DNA from: Shimia haliotis
GTDB taxonomy: Bacteria > Pseudomonadota > Alphaproteobacteria > Rhodobacterales > Rhodobacteraceae
NCBI RefSeq assembly: GCF_900114415.1
Contig: NZ_FOSZ01000006.1
Span: forward strand, 124,001-188,000
Direction: 5' to 3'
DNA: 64,000 bases
The first letter of the stretch is position 1. Each line of letters starts with the position of its first letter. The position numbers and the translations under genes are program-made. Shown piece by piece: positions 1 through 8,305 of this stretch. Below the pieces are notes generated by a model. It did not search any database, was not told the origin of the DNA, and saw nothing but the letters and a program-made list of their open reading frames with translations.

Positions 1-64
1 GATTGCGACAGCGGTGGCTCTGAGGTACCAATGCTGCATTGCAATATCTTCCAGCGAGACAGCC

Positions 65-544
65 ATGTCCTATATCGCCCGCATCGACATCGATGACAGC
101 AACCTGCCGCCTCCGACGCCTGAGATTGATCAGGAGCGTAAGGTGGCGGTGTTTGATCTGCTGGAGGAGAACTCTTTTGACCTGCCGCGACGGGAGGGCC
201 GTGAGGTTCCCGATGGGCCCTATGCGCTTGATTTGTCTATCCGCGATAAACGGTTGGTGTTTGATGTTGCGGTCAACGAGGGTGACAAGGCAGCAGAGTT
301 TCATCTGAGCCTGTCCCCGTTCCGGCAAGTGGTCAAAGACTATTGGGCGATTTGCGAGAGCTACTTTGATGCGGTGAAAAACCTGCCGCCAAGTCAAATC
401 GAGACCATCGATATGGCGCGGCGTGGTATCCACAACGAAGGCGCGCGGGTGTTGCAGGAACGGCTTGAAGGCAAGGCTGAAATTGACACCGACACGGCGC
501 GGCGGTTGTTTACGCTGATTTGCGTATTGCATTTCGGGGGCTGA
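65..544 (+). CDS. UPF0262 family protein
   Basis: A 159-residue protein of the UPF0262 family, which is restricted largely to Alphaproteobacteria and has no assigned function. I recognise it from the N-terminal MSYIARIDIDD stretch and the ending LICVLHFGG. The ATG at 65 fits the family N-terminus; an upstream in-frame start would add 17 residues with no family resemblance. There is no signal peptide or membrane segment, so a cytoplasmic protein is likely. It ends 4 bases before a phosphatase gene and probably shares its transcript. In related genomes the gene usually follows hisD, whose end would lie just outside this window; bases 1-64 are too short to confirm that. Confidence 0.85.
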   Translation: MSYIARIDIDDSNLPPPTPEIDQERKVAVFDLLEENSFDLPRREGREVPDGPYALDLSIRDKRLVFDVAVNEGDKAAEFHLSLSPFRQVVKDYWAICESYFDAVKNLPPSQIETIDMARRGIHNEGARVLQERLEGKAEIDTDTARRLFTLICVLHFGG

Positions 545-548
545 GCGT

Positions 549-1007
549 TTGGCGGAGGAGACCCCCATTCAGACGTTGCCGCAATCGATCCTGTTCTGTT
601 GTGATCAGAATTCCGTGCGCTCTCCGATGGCGGAGGGCATCATGAAGAAGCTTTATGGCACGGATGTCTATGTACAGTCGGCGGGCATTCATTCCGATCT
701 CGAGATCGACGGTTTTGCGATTGCGGTCTGTGAAGAGATCGGTGTCGAGTTGTCCCGTCACCAGTCGCGCAGCTTTGACGAGATGGAAAAGCGGGGTGAT
801 CAGCTGTCGTCTTTTGATTTGGTTGTCGCCTTGACGCCCGCCAGCAAGGCAGAGGCGGAGCGGCTGACGCAGTATTATCACATGGAGCTTGAGTTTTGGC
901 CCATTGCCGATCCGACAGGGGCTGGTGACGGGCGCGAGGCACGGCTTGAGGCCTATCGTGCCTCGCGGGATGATATCGTGACCCAACTTAAGTCTCGCTG
1001 GGGCTAG
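549..1007 (+). CDS. low-molecular-weight protein tyrosine phosphatase family protein
   Basis: A 152-residue cytoplasmic phosphatase of the LMW-PTP / arsenate reductase fold. The P-loop is seen as FCCDQNSVRSPMAE, giving a Cys-X5-Arg signature with nucleophile Cys18 and phosphate-binding Arg24; the general-acid Asp is probably in WPIADPTGAG. The usual CxGNxCRS loop is altered (Gln for Gly, Val for the second Cys), so the protein belongs to a divergent alphaproteobacterial branch and its substrate is open. Translation starts at TTG 549, four bases after the UPF0262 stop, suggesting translational coupling. An arsenate reductase role is less likely because the extra redox Cys is missing. Confidence 0.8.
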   Translation: MAEETPIQTLPQSILFCCDQNSVRSPMAEGIMKKLYGTDVYVQSAGIHSDLEIDGFAIAVCEEIGVELSRHQSRSFDEMEKRGDQLSSFDLVVALTPASKAEAERLTQYYHMELEFWPIADPTGAGDGREARLEAYRASRDDIVTQLKSRWG

Positions 1008-1013
1008 CGAGGA

Positions 1014-1032
1014 AATTCTTCTGTGAAGAATT
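1014..1032. other. AT-rich perfect hairpin upstream of infA
   Basis: AATTCTTC (1014-1021) and GAAGAATT (1025-1032) form a perfect 8-bp stem with a 3-base loop just after the phosphatase stop codon. It has no T-run, so it is a poor intrinsic terminator; it may be an RNA-processing site or 3' end structure. A second small hairpin, CCCGC-GCCAA-GCGGG, sits at 1136-1150 in the infA leader. Confidence 0.4.
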
Positions 1033-1170
1033 GCGTACTCTTCGGCAGAACCTTGCGTGACGGGCATGTCACAATTGCGCCTAGGTGCTGAGAATCCCCT
1101 TGTATATGGGGCGGTTTGGTCCCATTTAGGGGCAGCCCGCGCCAAGCGGGTGCAATGTATAGGAGAAAAC

Positions 1171-1389
1171 ATGGCCAAGGAAGAACTGCTCGAATTTCCC
1201 GGCGTCGTGAAGGAACTCCTGCCCAATGCGACATTTCGGGTCGAGCTGGAAAACGGCCATGAAATCATCGCACACACGGCAGGCAAGATGCGTAAGAACC
1301 GCATCCGTGTTCTGGCTGGCGACAAAGTGCAGGTGGAAATGACCCCCTATGATCTGACCAAAGGTCGGATCAACTACCGCTTCAAGTAA
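1171..1389 (+). CDS. infA: translation initiation factor IF-1
   Basis: The 72-residue length and the whole sequence, beginning [13 protein letters not shown] and ending KGRINYRFK, match bacterial IF-1, a single S1-like OB-fold protein that binds the 30S A site during initiation. The start at 1171 is preceded by AGGAGA at 1161-1166. A 160-bp leader separates it from the phosphatase gene, so it probably has its own promoter. It is followed by maf, a short RNase E/G and yacG, the usual order in Rhodobacterales. Confidence 0.97.
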   Translation: MAKEELLEFPGVVKELLPNATFRVELENGHEIIAHTAGKMRKNRIRVLAGDKVQVEMTPYDLTKGRINYRFK

Positions 1390-1420
1390 GCGCTCCGCGC
1401 GGGCGAAAGCGAGGCTTAGG

Positions 1421-1996
1421 ATGAAATTGATCCTCGGCTCCGGCAGCCCGCGCCGCCGGGAATTGCTGGCGCAATTGGGTGTAGTGGCGGATGATATCCG
1501 CCCGCCCGACATCAACGAAGACCCCCACAAAGGTGAACTGCCCCGGCCCTATTGCCGGCGCATCGCTTACGAGAAAGCGCTGGCTGTTAAGGCTGCGCCG
1601 GATGACATTGTGCTGTGTGCCGATACCACAGTGGCATTGGGGCGCCGCATCATGGGTAAGCCACGCGATGCCGGTGAAGCTGCTGAGTTCCTGATGGCTC
1701 TTTCGGGGCGTCGCCACCGCGTTGTGACCGCCGTTGCTGTGCGGCGTGGCGATCAGATGTGGCAAAAGGACGTGGAAAGCTCCGTCAAGATGAAGCGGCT
1801 TTCCAACGTCGAACTCAACGCTTATCTGGCCACAGGCGACTGGGACGGCAAAGCGGGTGGTTACGCCATTCAAGGCCCCGCAGGTGCTTTCATCCCATGG
1901 ATTTCCGGCTCGTTTACCGCCATTGTGGGCCTGCCCGTGGCAGAGACCGCCAACCTGCTGCAAGCGGCAGGCTACCCGCTTTATTCCGCGGACTGA
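1421..1996 (+). CDS. maf: Maf family nucleoside triphosphate pyrophosphatase
   Basis: A 191-residue Maf protein that hydrolyses non-canonical or specific nucleoside triphosphates to the monophosphate and pyrophosphate. The N-terminal [10 protein letters not shown] signature and the acidic CADTTVALG motif are visible, as is IQGPAGAFI near the C-terminus. From the sequence alone I cannot decide between the dTTP/UTP-type and the m7GTP-type activity. It lies 31 bases after infA and 22 bases before the RNase gene, all on the same strand, so it is likely co-transcribed with the latter. Confidence 0.9.
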   Translation: MKLILGSGSPRRRELLAQLGVVADDIRPPDINEDPHKGELPRPYCRRIAYEKALAVKAAPDDIVLCADTTVALGRRIMGKPRDAGEAAEFLMALSGRRHRVVTAVAVRRGDQMWQKDVESSVKMKRLSNVELNAYLATGDWDGKAGGYAIQGPAGAFIPWISGSFTAIVGLPVAETANLLQAAGYPLYSAD

Positions 1997-2018
1997 CAAC
2001 GCAAAGAAAGGGACGCCG

Positions 2019-3041
2019 ATGGAAGGACGTCAGATCATTCTCGACCATATCAATGGGCGCGAGGCCGCTGCCTTGATGGTGGATGGACAGCTTGATGACC
2101 TGTTGATTGACGGCGATGCGCCGCGTCCCGGTACGATCTATCGCGCTGTGGCAGATCGGCCCGTCAAAGGGCAGGGGGGCATGTTCCTCAAGACCCCTGA
2201 TGGCAACGTGTTCCTGCGGCAGGTAAAAGGGCTGGCGCCTGGCGATGTGATGCTGGTGCAGGTCACGGGCTATGCCGAACCTGGCAAGGCAATTCCGGTC
2301 ACGCAGAAGGTGCTGTTCAAAAGCCGCTATGTGATCGTCACACCGGATGCTCCGGGCATCAACGTCAGCCGCTCGATCCGCGAAGACGACGAACGCGACC
2401 GCATTCTGGAGATCGCGCATGACGTGGGCGGTGAAGCCGGTATGGGACTGATCCTGCGCTCTGCCTGTGAAGGAGAGAGCCGCGAGGATATCGCCGAGGA
2501 CATCGCAAATATGCTTGATCTGGCGGATCAGGTTTTGGCGGATGCGGAGGGACCTGCAGAGAAGTTGATTGATGGTGACGGGCCGCATGTGGCGGCGTGG
2601 CGCGATTGGTCCGAGCCTGCGGATGTTGTCACCGAAGCGGGCAGTTTTGACACACACGGAGTGCTCGACGCGCTGGAAGATGTGCAGGGCATTCGTGTGC
2701 GGCTTGAGGGCGGTGCCAGCCTGTTTGTCGAGCCGACGCGGGCCTTGGTGGCGGTGGATGTGAACACCGGTGGCGATACCTCGCCTGCGGCGGGCACGAA
2801 GGCGAATTTTGCTGCCGCAAGGGCGCTGCCGCGCGCGCTGCGTTTGCGCGGGCTTGGCGGGCAGGTGGTGCTTGATCTGGCGCCGATGTCAAAGAAAGAC
2901 CGTCGTGGTTTTGAAGGGGCGCTGCGGGCGGCATTCAAACGTGACACGATCGATACGACTCTGGTGGGGTGGACCCCGCTTGGACACTATGAATTGCAAC
3001 GCAAAAAGGCCCGTCCGTCCCTTCAGGAGGTGCTGAAGTGA
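2019..3041 (+). CDS. short RNase E/G family protein lacking the zinc-link and C-terminal domain
   Basis: A 340-residue protein related to the catalytic half of RNase E/G. It shows an S1-like region near residues 35-110, the 5'-sensor/RNase H-like region, and the active-site motif VAVDVNTGG. The second acidic motif reads VLDLAPM, where E. coli RNase E has VIDFIDM, so one of two Asp is lost; whether it is the metal-binding one needs an alignment. The protein stops right after RKKARPSL, the point where RNase E/G continue into the CPxC zinc-link, so that link and the small domain are absent. The ATG at 2019 follows the maf stop by 22 bases; longer in-frame starts would lie inside maf. It overlaps yacG by 4 bases. 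Confidence 0.85.
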   Translation: MEGRQIILDHINGREAAALMVDGQLDDLLIDGDAPRPGTIYRAVADRPVKGQGGMFLKTPDGNVFLRQVKGLAPGDVMLVQVTGYAEPGKAIPVTQKVLFKSRYVIVTPDAPGINVSRSIREDDERDRILEIAHDVGGEAGMGLILRSACEGESREDIAEDIANMLDLADQVLADAEGPAEKLIDGDGPHVAAWRDWSEPADVVTEAGSFDTHGVLDALEDVQGIRVRLEGGASLFVEPTRALVAVDVNTGGDTSPAAGTKANFAAARALPRALRLRGLGGQVVLDLAPMSKKDRRGFEGALRAAFKRDTIDTTLVGWTPLGHYELQRKKARPSLQEVLK

Positions 3042-3220
3042 GCTGCCCGATCTGCAAGAAAGACACGGTTCAAAGCTATCGCCCGTTCTGTTCCAAACGC
3101 TGTGCGGACATCGATCTGGGCAAGTGGTTTGGTGGAGGTTACGCAGTGCCGTCACAGGATCCCGAGGAAGCAATCGAGGCGCTGGAAGAGATGGAAAAGC
3201 AGGCATCTCGTCTGCACTGA
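3038..3220 (+). CDS. yacG: DNA gyrase inhibitor YacG, zinc-binding
   Basis: A 60-residue YacG protein with four zinc ligands visible as CPIC and CSKRC, followed by the conserved [10 protein letters not shown] stretch. The family binds GyrB and inhibits gyrase. It starts at GTG 3038 inside the RNase stop (GTGA overlap), with AGGAGG at 3025-3030, so translation is coupled to the RNase gene. The frame is -1 relative to the RNase. Confidence 0.93.
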   Translation: MSCPICKKDTVQSYRPFCSKRCADIDLGKWFGGGYAVPSQDPEEAIEALEEMEKQASRLH

Positions 3221-3299
3221 ATATTTTTCGAGAATCCCTCTGGACAGCCCCCCTTGGCTGACATAGAAGGCCTGCACCCAAGGCGTTCAGCCTTCCCGT

Positions 3300-3374
3300 G
3301 CCCGGGTAGCTCAGGGGTAGAGCAGTGGATTGAAAATCCTCGTGTCGGTGGTTCGATTCCGCCCCCGGGCACCA
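3300..3374 (+). tRNA. tRNA-Phe (GAA)
   Basis: A full cloverleaf of 75 bases including an encoded CCA. The acceptor GCCCGGG (3300-3306) pairs with CCCGGGC (3364-3370), the D stem is GCTC/GAGC, the anticodon loop TTGAAAA carries GAA at 3332-3334, and the T arm is GGTGG-TTCGATT-CCGCC. The second base pair of the anticodon stem is a T-T mismatch (3326/3340). It lies 79 bases after yacG. Confidence 0.97.
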
Positions 3375-3465
3375 TTTTTCCAAAAGCTAGATGTCCAAAT
3401 ATCGGACCCGCGGCTAATGCGGTCCTTATGAGATGTCACCGTTTGAGAAAAGATGCCAACGTGCC

Positions 3466-3490
3466 AAAAAAGACCCGCCTGAGAGGCGGG
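3466..3490 (-). terminator. intrinsic terminator after puuD (minus strand)
   Basis: CCCGCCT (3474-3480), a GAG loop and AGGCGGG (3484-3490) form a perfect 7-bp GC-rich stem. Read on the minus strand it is followed by TCTTTTTT (A-run at 3466-3471), a classic rho-independent terminator about 100 bases past the puuD stop. Confidence 0.8.
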
Positions 3491-3593
3491 CTAGGTGGTT
3501 TGGGGACTGTGAGTTCAAAAGCCGCCATTCACGTCGTGAAGGCTTAGTTGTGGAACGAAGCCGATGAGATGTGGGCCTTCGTTTGAGTGGAAA

Positions 3594-4829
3594 TCAATTC
3601 TGGTTCCGGACTTCCCTGACCCAAGCGACAATCAGATCGCGTGACTCGCGGTCCATGTCGATGGCGTTTGGGGGCGGCATCGCATGGGACAGGCCGGCCT
3701 GCAGATAGATTTGGTCGGCATGGCGGGCAACGTCTGCCTCTGTTTCCAGCACAATACCTTTCGGCGGCCAGTGCATACCTTCCCACGACGGCTCGCGTGC
3801 ATGACACATCGAGCAATTGCCCGTCACGGCATAATACGCATCTTCGAACCCCTCCGCAGAGGCATATTTTTCCTCATACGGAGTCATCTGGCGGGCTTCG
3901 GATTCTTCATAGGTCTCGCCGGTTCTTGCAGTGGACAACCATGCGATCACGATCATCAGCAATGCTGTGGCAAGCCACGTCCAGTTGGGGCCTTTGCCGG
4001 TCTTGTGCATGGTGTTGAAGTAGTGGCGGATCGTTACGCCGGTCAGGAAAATAAGGCTGGCGATGATCCACGAGTATTCGGTGGCGAAGGCCAGCGGATA
4101 GTGGTTGGACAGCATAAGGAACACGACCGGCAACGTCAGGTAGTTGTTGTGAGTTGAGCGAACCTTGGCGATCTTGCCGTACTTGGCGTCCGGCGTGCGG
4201 CCGGCCTTCAGGTCCGCGACCACAATGCGCTGGTTAGGCATGATCTGAAAGAAAACATTGGCGGTCATGATGGTCGCGGTGAACGCGCCAAGGTGCAGCA
4301 GGGCGGCACGGCCTGTGAAAATCTGGTTGTAGCCCCACGACATGAACACAAGAATTGCGAACAACAAAAGCATCAGGACGGTGGGCTGTTCGCTCAGCTT
4401 GGATTTGCACATGGCGTCATACGCCAGCCAGCCAATGGTGAGGGAGCCACCGCTGATCAAAATGCCCTGCCAAAGCGCGAGATCTGCCTTGGTGGGATCA
4501 AGCAGGAAGAGTTCCCCGCCCACCCAGTAGACGATCATCAGCAGCGCGGCGCCGGAAAGCCATGTCGAGTAGCTTTGCCATTTGTGCCACGTGAGGTGCT
4601 CGGGCATTTCAGCCGGTGCCACGAGGTATTTGACGGTGTGATAGAAGCCACCGCCGTGGACTTCCCATTCTTCGCCAAAGGCGCCGTCGGGCAGGTGGTC
4701 AGCCGGTTTCAGCATCAGATCGAGTGCGATGAAATAAAATGATGCCCCGATCCAGGCCATCGCGGTTATGACGTGGAGCCATCGCACGGAGAATGCGATC
4801 CAGTCCCACAAAATTGCCATATCGTACAT
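3594..4829 (-). CDS. puuD: urate hydroxylase PuuD, membrane protein with C-terminal cytochrome c domain
   Basis: A 411-residue membrane enzyme that oxidises urate to 5-hydroxyisourate and passes electrons to the respiratory chain instead of to O2. The first 300 residues carry about eight hydrophobic segments of the urate oxidase N-terminal family (for example WLHVITAMAWIGASFYFIAL). The C-terminal part is a cytochrome c domain with CSMCH at residues 339-343 and a likely distal Met in HAMPPPN. The start at 4829 has GGAGGA five bases upstream. It is divergent from a LysR gene, with 101 bases between them, and is followed by an intrinsic terminator. It feeds the uraH and puuE-uraD products next door. 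Confidence 0.92.
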   Translation of the reverse strand: MYDMAILWDWIAFSVRWLHVITAMAWIGASFYFIALDLMLKPADHLPDGAFGEEWEVHGGGFYHTVKYLVAPAEMPEHLTWHKWQSYSTWLSGAALLMIVYWVGGELFLLDPTKADLALWQGILISGGSLTIGWLAYDAMCKSKLSEQPTVLMLLLFAILVFMSWGYNQIFTGRAALLHLGAFTATIMTANVFFQIMPNQRIVVADLKAGRTPDAKYGKIAKVRSTHNNYLTLPVVFLMLSNHYPLAFATEYSWIIASLIFLTGVTIRHYFNTMHKTGKGPNWTWLATALLMIVIAWLSTARTGETYEESEARQMTPYEEKYASAEGFEDAYYAVTGNCSMCHAREPSWEGMHWPPKGIVLETEADVARHADQIYLQAGLSHAMPPPNAIDMDRESRDLIVAWVREVRNQN

Positions 4830-4930
4830 GGCTGTCCTCCCCAAAAGTCGAATTTAGAAACACTCTATTCGACACTGGTTTCTTCTGGTATTGCAGTCAA
4901 ACACCAAGCAGTATCAAAAAAAACGAAACA

Positions 4931-5848
4931 ATGTCATACATTGATAATATCAGAACTTTTGTGCGTGTGTATGAACTCGGGAGCATGTCTGCGGCTGGGC
5001 GGGATCTGCGTGTGTCGCCGGCGGTGACGTCTTCGCGAATTTCGCAGCTTGAGGAGCATTTGGGTGTCAGGCTGTTTCAGCGCACCACCCGCAGTCTAAC
5101 CCCAACAGAGCAAGGACGGTCGTTTTATCGGGGCGCAACGGAGATACTCGAGGCGATCGAGCGCGCGGAAGGGCAGATTATCAACAGCACTGAAAACCTG
5201 AGAGGCTCGCTTTATGTGGCGGCCCCGCTAGGGGTTGGCCGAAGGCTGATTGCCCCGCTGGTGCCTGAATTCTTGAAAGAATATCCCGAAGTCAACGTGC
5301 GTCTGCGCCTGACGGACCGGAATGTTGATCTGACCACCGAAGGGCTCGACCTTTCGTTTTTTCTGGGGCAGCCGGCCGATAGCACCCTTCGCATTCGCAA
5401 AATTGCGGATGTGGAAAGAGTCCTGTGTGCGGCCCCCAGTTATATCGAAGCCAAAGGCATGCCGCAGACCGGAGAAGATCTGGTGTCAGGTGGGCATGAG
5501 TGCCTGAACCTGAGGTTTCCGGGAGCGACAGAATTCCAGTGGCTCTTGTCCACCAAAGAAGGTGACAAGCGGTTCCGTGTGTCAGGACGATATGAGTCCG
5601 ACGATGGCGATGTGTTGACTGACTGGGCGTTGGCCGGACACGGCATTGCGATGAAGCCGATCTTTGAAGTCGCAGATCACCTGAGTTCAGGTGCGTTGTG
5701 TCCGGTGGCGGTCGAGACCCCGCCCAAGCCCATCCAAATGGCGTGCTTGTTCACCCATCGGCGCATGCAGGATCCCAAAACGCGCCTGTTCATGGAGTTT
5801 ATGATTGAGAGGGTCGGAAAAACAATCCGCGCGCCTCTCAAACCATAG
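4931..5848 (+). CDS. LysR family transcriptional regulator
   Basis: A 305-residue LysR-type regulator with an N-terminal winged helix-turn-helix (residues about 1-60, including SMSAAGRDLRVSPAVTSSRI) and a C-terminal effector-binding domain. The ATG at 4931 gives the standard LysR N-terminus. The gene is divergent from puuD and converges with uraH, so control of urate breakdown is a reasonable inference, with a purine intermediate as possible effector. No operator could be pinned down in 4830-4930. Confidence 0.88.
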   Translation: MSYIDNIRTFVRVYELGSMSAAGRDLRVSPAVTSSRISQLEEHLGVRLFQRTTRSLTPTEQGRSFYRGATEILEAIERAEGQIINSTENLRGSLYVAAPLGVGRRLIAPLVPEFLKEYPEVNVRLRLTDRNVDLTTEGLDLSFFLGQPADSTLRIRKIADVERVLCAAPSYIEAKGMPQTGEDLVSGGHECLNLRFPGATEFQWLLSTKEGDKRFRVSGRYESDDGDVLTDWALAGHGIAMKPIFEVADHLSSGALCPVAVETPPKPIQMACLFTHRRMQDPKTRLFMEFMIERVGKTIRAPLKP

Positions 5849-5857
5849 GCGTCTTTT

Positions 5858-6211
5858 TTAACTGCCGCGATATGTCCCGTATCCGAAGGGGGACAGCAGC
5901 AATGGTACGTGATAGTGCGACTCGTCAGACATGCCGAACCGGATTGGCACGATGTCGAGAAAACGCGGATCTTCTTTGGGCACGCCACAGGCATCAAGAT
6001 ATGCGCCCGCGTGGAACAGAAGTTCATATTCACCTGTTGCGAACTCGCTGGCTGGCAGGATTTGCTCATCCGTGCGTCCGTCGCTGTTGGTGGTGAGCGT
6101 CTTGAGTTTGGTGCGGGTGTCCCCGTTCAGCCGATACAGTTCAATCTTAAGCCCCTCGGCAGGGCAGCCGCGTGCTGTGTCCAAGACGTGAGTGGTGAGA
6201 TAGCCAGACAT
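5858..6211 (-). CDS. uraH: 5-hydroxyisourate hydrolase (transthyretin-like)
   Basis: A 117-residue protein that hydrolyses 5-hydroxyisourate to OHCU, the second step of urate degradation. The transthyretin-related signature HVLDTARGCPAEGL near the N-terminus and the C-terminal YRGS tetrapeptide are both intact. It has no signal peptide, so it is cytoplasmic. It is transcribed away from puuE-uraD across a 148-bp intergenic region and ends 9 bases from the convergent LysR gene. Confidence 0.96.
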   Translation of the reverse strand: MSGYLTTHVLDTARGCPAEGLKIELYRLNGDTRTKLKTLTTNSDGRTDEQILPASEFATGEYELLFHAGAYLDACGVPKEDPRFLDIVPIRFGMSDESHYHVPLLLSPFGYGTYRGS

Positions 6212-6359
6212 CTATTTGCCTCCTAGTTATTTCCGATTGTTCTAGTCCGGTTGCCCGATCCGGAGCAAAGCCAGAGTCACAGAAGGCTCTTGTTAGCAAT
6301 TTTTGAAAATAAAAGTGCATTATTTGGTTTATTAAGGGTCAAAACCAGAGGAACGAACA

Positions 6360-7772
6360 TTGCAACGCTATCCACGAGATCTTTCCGGCTATGGGGCGAA
6401 CCCGCCTAAGGCAAACTGGCCCGGCGGCGCCAAAATCGCCGTTCAGATTGTTTTGAACTATGAAGAAGGTGGAGAGAACAATATCTTGCATGGCGATGCT
6501 GCCTCGGAAGCGTTTTTGTCCGAAATCACGGGTGCGCAGCCTTGGCAGGGCCAGCGGCACTGGAACATGGAGTCCATCTATGAATACGGCGCGCGCGCCG
6601 GTTTCTGGCGTGTTCACCAACTCCTGAAAGACACGCCGATTACGGTTTACGGGGTGGCGACAGCATTGGCGCGGGCGCCGCAACAAGTTGCGGCGATGAA
6701 ATCTGCGGGTTGGGAAATTGCCAGCCACGGTTTCAAGTGGATCGAGCACAAAGACATGTCGGTGGAAGAGGAGCGCGACCATACGCGCGAAGCCATCCGC
6801 CTGCATACAGAAGTCACCGGCACACCGCCGCGGGGCTGGTACACAGGTCGCTGCTCAATGAACACAATTGATCTGGCCGCGGAGGAAGGTGAGCTTGCCT
6901 ATATCGCGGACAGCTATGCGGATGATCTTCCGTATTGGGTCAAAGCGGGCGGCAAGGATCAGTTGATTGTGCCTTATACGATGGATTGCAACGACATGCG
7001 GTTTGCCATTCAGGCGGGTTACACCAATGGCGACCAATTCGAGAGTTACCTGAAAGACAGCTTTGACATGTTGTATGCCGAAGGCGAGGCAGGAGCGCCC
7101 AAAATGCTGTCGATCGGGTTGCACTGTCGCCTGATCGGGCGGCCCGGACGCGCCGCCGCTTTGCTGCGCGTTTTGAACTATTACCGCGAACACGAAGGCG
7201 TTTGGTTCGCAACACGCGAACAGATCGCCGACCATTGGATGAAAGAGAACCCGCCAATGCACATCAACCGCCCCTCCGAAATGGACAAACAGACGTTTGT
7301 CTCTGAATTTGGTGGTATTTTCGAGCACAGCCCGTGGATTGCCGAGGGCGCGTTTGATCTGGAACTGGGACCGACCCACGACAACGCCTTGGGCGTTCAT
7401 AGCGCGTTGGCGCGCGTGTTCCGCTCCTCCAGCGAAGAGCAGCGCCTTGGCGTTTTGGTGGCACACCCCGACCTTGCCGGCAAGTTGGCCGAGGCGAAAC
7501 GTTTGACGGCAGAATCCACAGCAGAGCAGGCCTCTGTGGGGCTGGATGCGCTGACCGATGAAGAACGGGCGATGTTCACTGAGTTGAACACAGCCTATGT
7601 CGCCAAGTTTGGTTTTCCTTTCATCATTGCTGTGCGTGACAACACCAAGGCCACGATCACAGAGGCGTTCAAGCGCCGGATCAACAATGATCGCGACGCG
7701 GAGTTTGCAGAAGCCTGCCGTCAGGTTGAGCGCATCGCGGAGCTGCGCCTTCTGGAGAAATTTGATCAATGA
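6360..7772 (+). CDS. fused allantoinase PuuE and OHCU decarboxylase UraD
   Basis: A 470-residue bifunctional protein. Residues 1 to about 300 are a PuuE-type, polysaccharide-deacetylase-fold allantoinase (QIVLNYEEGGENNIL, NMESIYEYGARAGFWR, GWYTGRCSMNT). Residues about 310-470 are a full OHCU decarboxylase domain with the conserved AHPDLAGKLA near residue 368 and ELNTAYVAKFGFPFIIAV. The fusion joins two consecutive steps: OHCU to S-allantoin, then allantoin to allantoate. The start is TTG 6360 with AGAGGA at 6347-6352. It overlaps allA by 4 bases. Fused forms are known in some Proteobacteria; single-domain proteins are the more familiar form. Confidence 0.93.
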   Translation: MQRYPRDLSGYGANPPKANWPGGAKIAVQIVLNYEEGGENNILHGDAASEAFLSEITGAQPWQGQRHWNMESIYEYGARAGFWRVHQLLKDTPITVYGVATALARAPQQVAAMKSAGWEIASHGFKWIEHKDMSVEEERDHTREAIRLHTEVTGTPPRGWYTGRCSMNTIDLAAEEGELAYIADSYADDLPYWVKAGGKDQLIVPYTMDCNDMRFAIQAGYTNGDQFESYLKDSFDMLYAEGEAGAPKMLSIGLHCRLIGRPGRAAALLRVLNYYREHEGVWFATREQIADHWMKENPPMHINRPSEMDKQTFVSEFGGIFEHSPWIAEGAFDLELGPTHDNALGVHSALARVFRSSSEEQRLGVLVAHPDLAGKLAEAKRLTAESTAEQASVGLDALTDEERAMFTELNTAYVAKFGFPFIIAVRDNTKATITEAFKRRINNDRDAEFAEACRQVERIAELRLLEKFDQ

Positions 7773-8257
7773 GCCAACGGATTGTCACCCGTCCGCTTAC
7801 GGCTGAGGCATTTGCGCCCTTCGGTGATGTGATCGACGTGTCCGGTGAGCCGGACAAGATGATCAATCAAGGCATGTGCGGCCGCCATCATGACAAAGCC
7901 ATATTGGATTTTTCCGACGGCAAAGCAGGCATCAGCGTGTTTAACGCCCAAGCCCGAGAACTGCCGATGCGGCTGGATATGGTCGAACGCCATCCGGATG
8001 GAAGTCAGGCGTTTTTACCGTTGAGCAGAGAGCCTTTTCTGGTGGTGGTTGCGCCTGACGAAAATGGCCGACCAGGCACCCCTTTGGCCTTTGTGACCGC
8101 GCCTGGGCAGGGTGTGAACTATCATAGGAATGTCTGGCACGCGGTCTGCGCGCCACTGTCGGAACAGGGACAGTTTGCGGTTGTTGACCGGATTGGCGAC
8201 GGCCCGAACCTCGAGGAGTATTGGTTCGAAGAGGACATCACGATTCAAGAACAATAA
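7769..8257 (+). CDS. allA: ureidoglycolate lyase
   Basis: A 162-residue AllA family protein that splits ureidoglycolate into glyoxylate and urea, the last step before glyoxylate enters central metabolism. The family pattern is seen in LTAEAFAPFGDVID, the cupin-like core and the GVNYHRNVWHAVCAPL segment with its conserved His residues. The start overlaps the puuE-uraD stop (ATGA), so it is translationally coupled. The intermediate enzyme allantoicase is not encoded in this window. Confidence 0.92.
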   Translation: MSQRIVTRPLTAEAFAPFGDVIDVSGEPDKMINQGMCGRHHDKAILDFSDGKAGISVFNAQARELPMRLDMVERHPDGSQAFLPLSREPFLVVVAPDENGRPGTPLAFVTAPGQGVNYHRNVWHAVCAPLSEQGQFAVVDRIGDGPNLEEYWFEEDITIQEQ

Positions 8258-8305
8258 AGAGTCGGTAAAGAAGCCGGCGAACGCATCCATAGGGAGGGAA
8301 ACACC

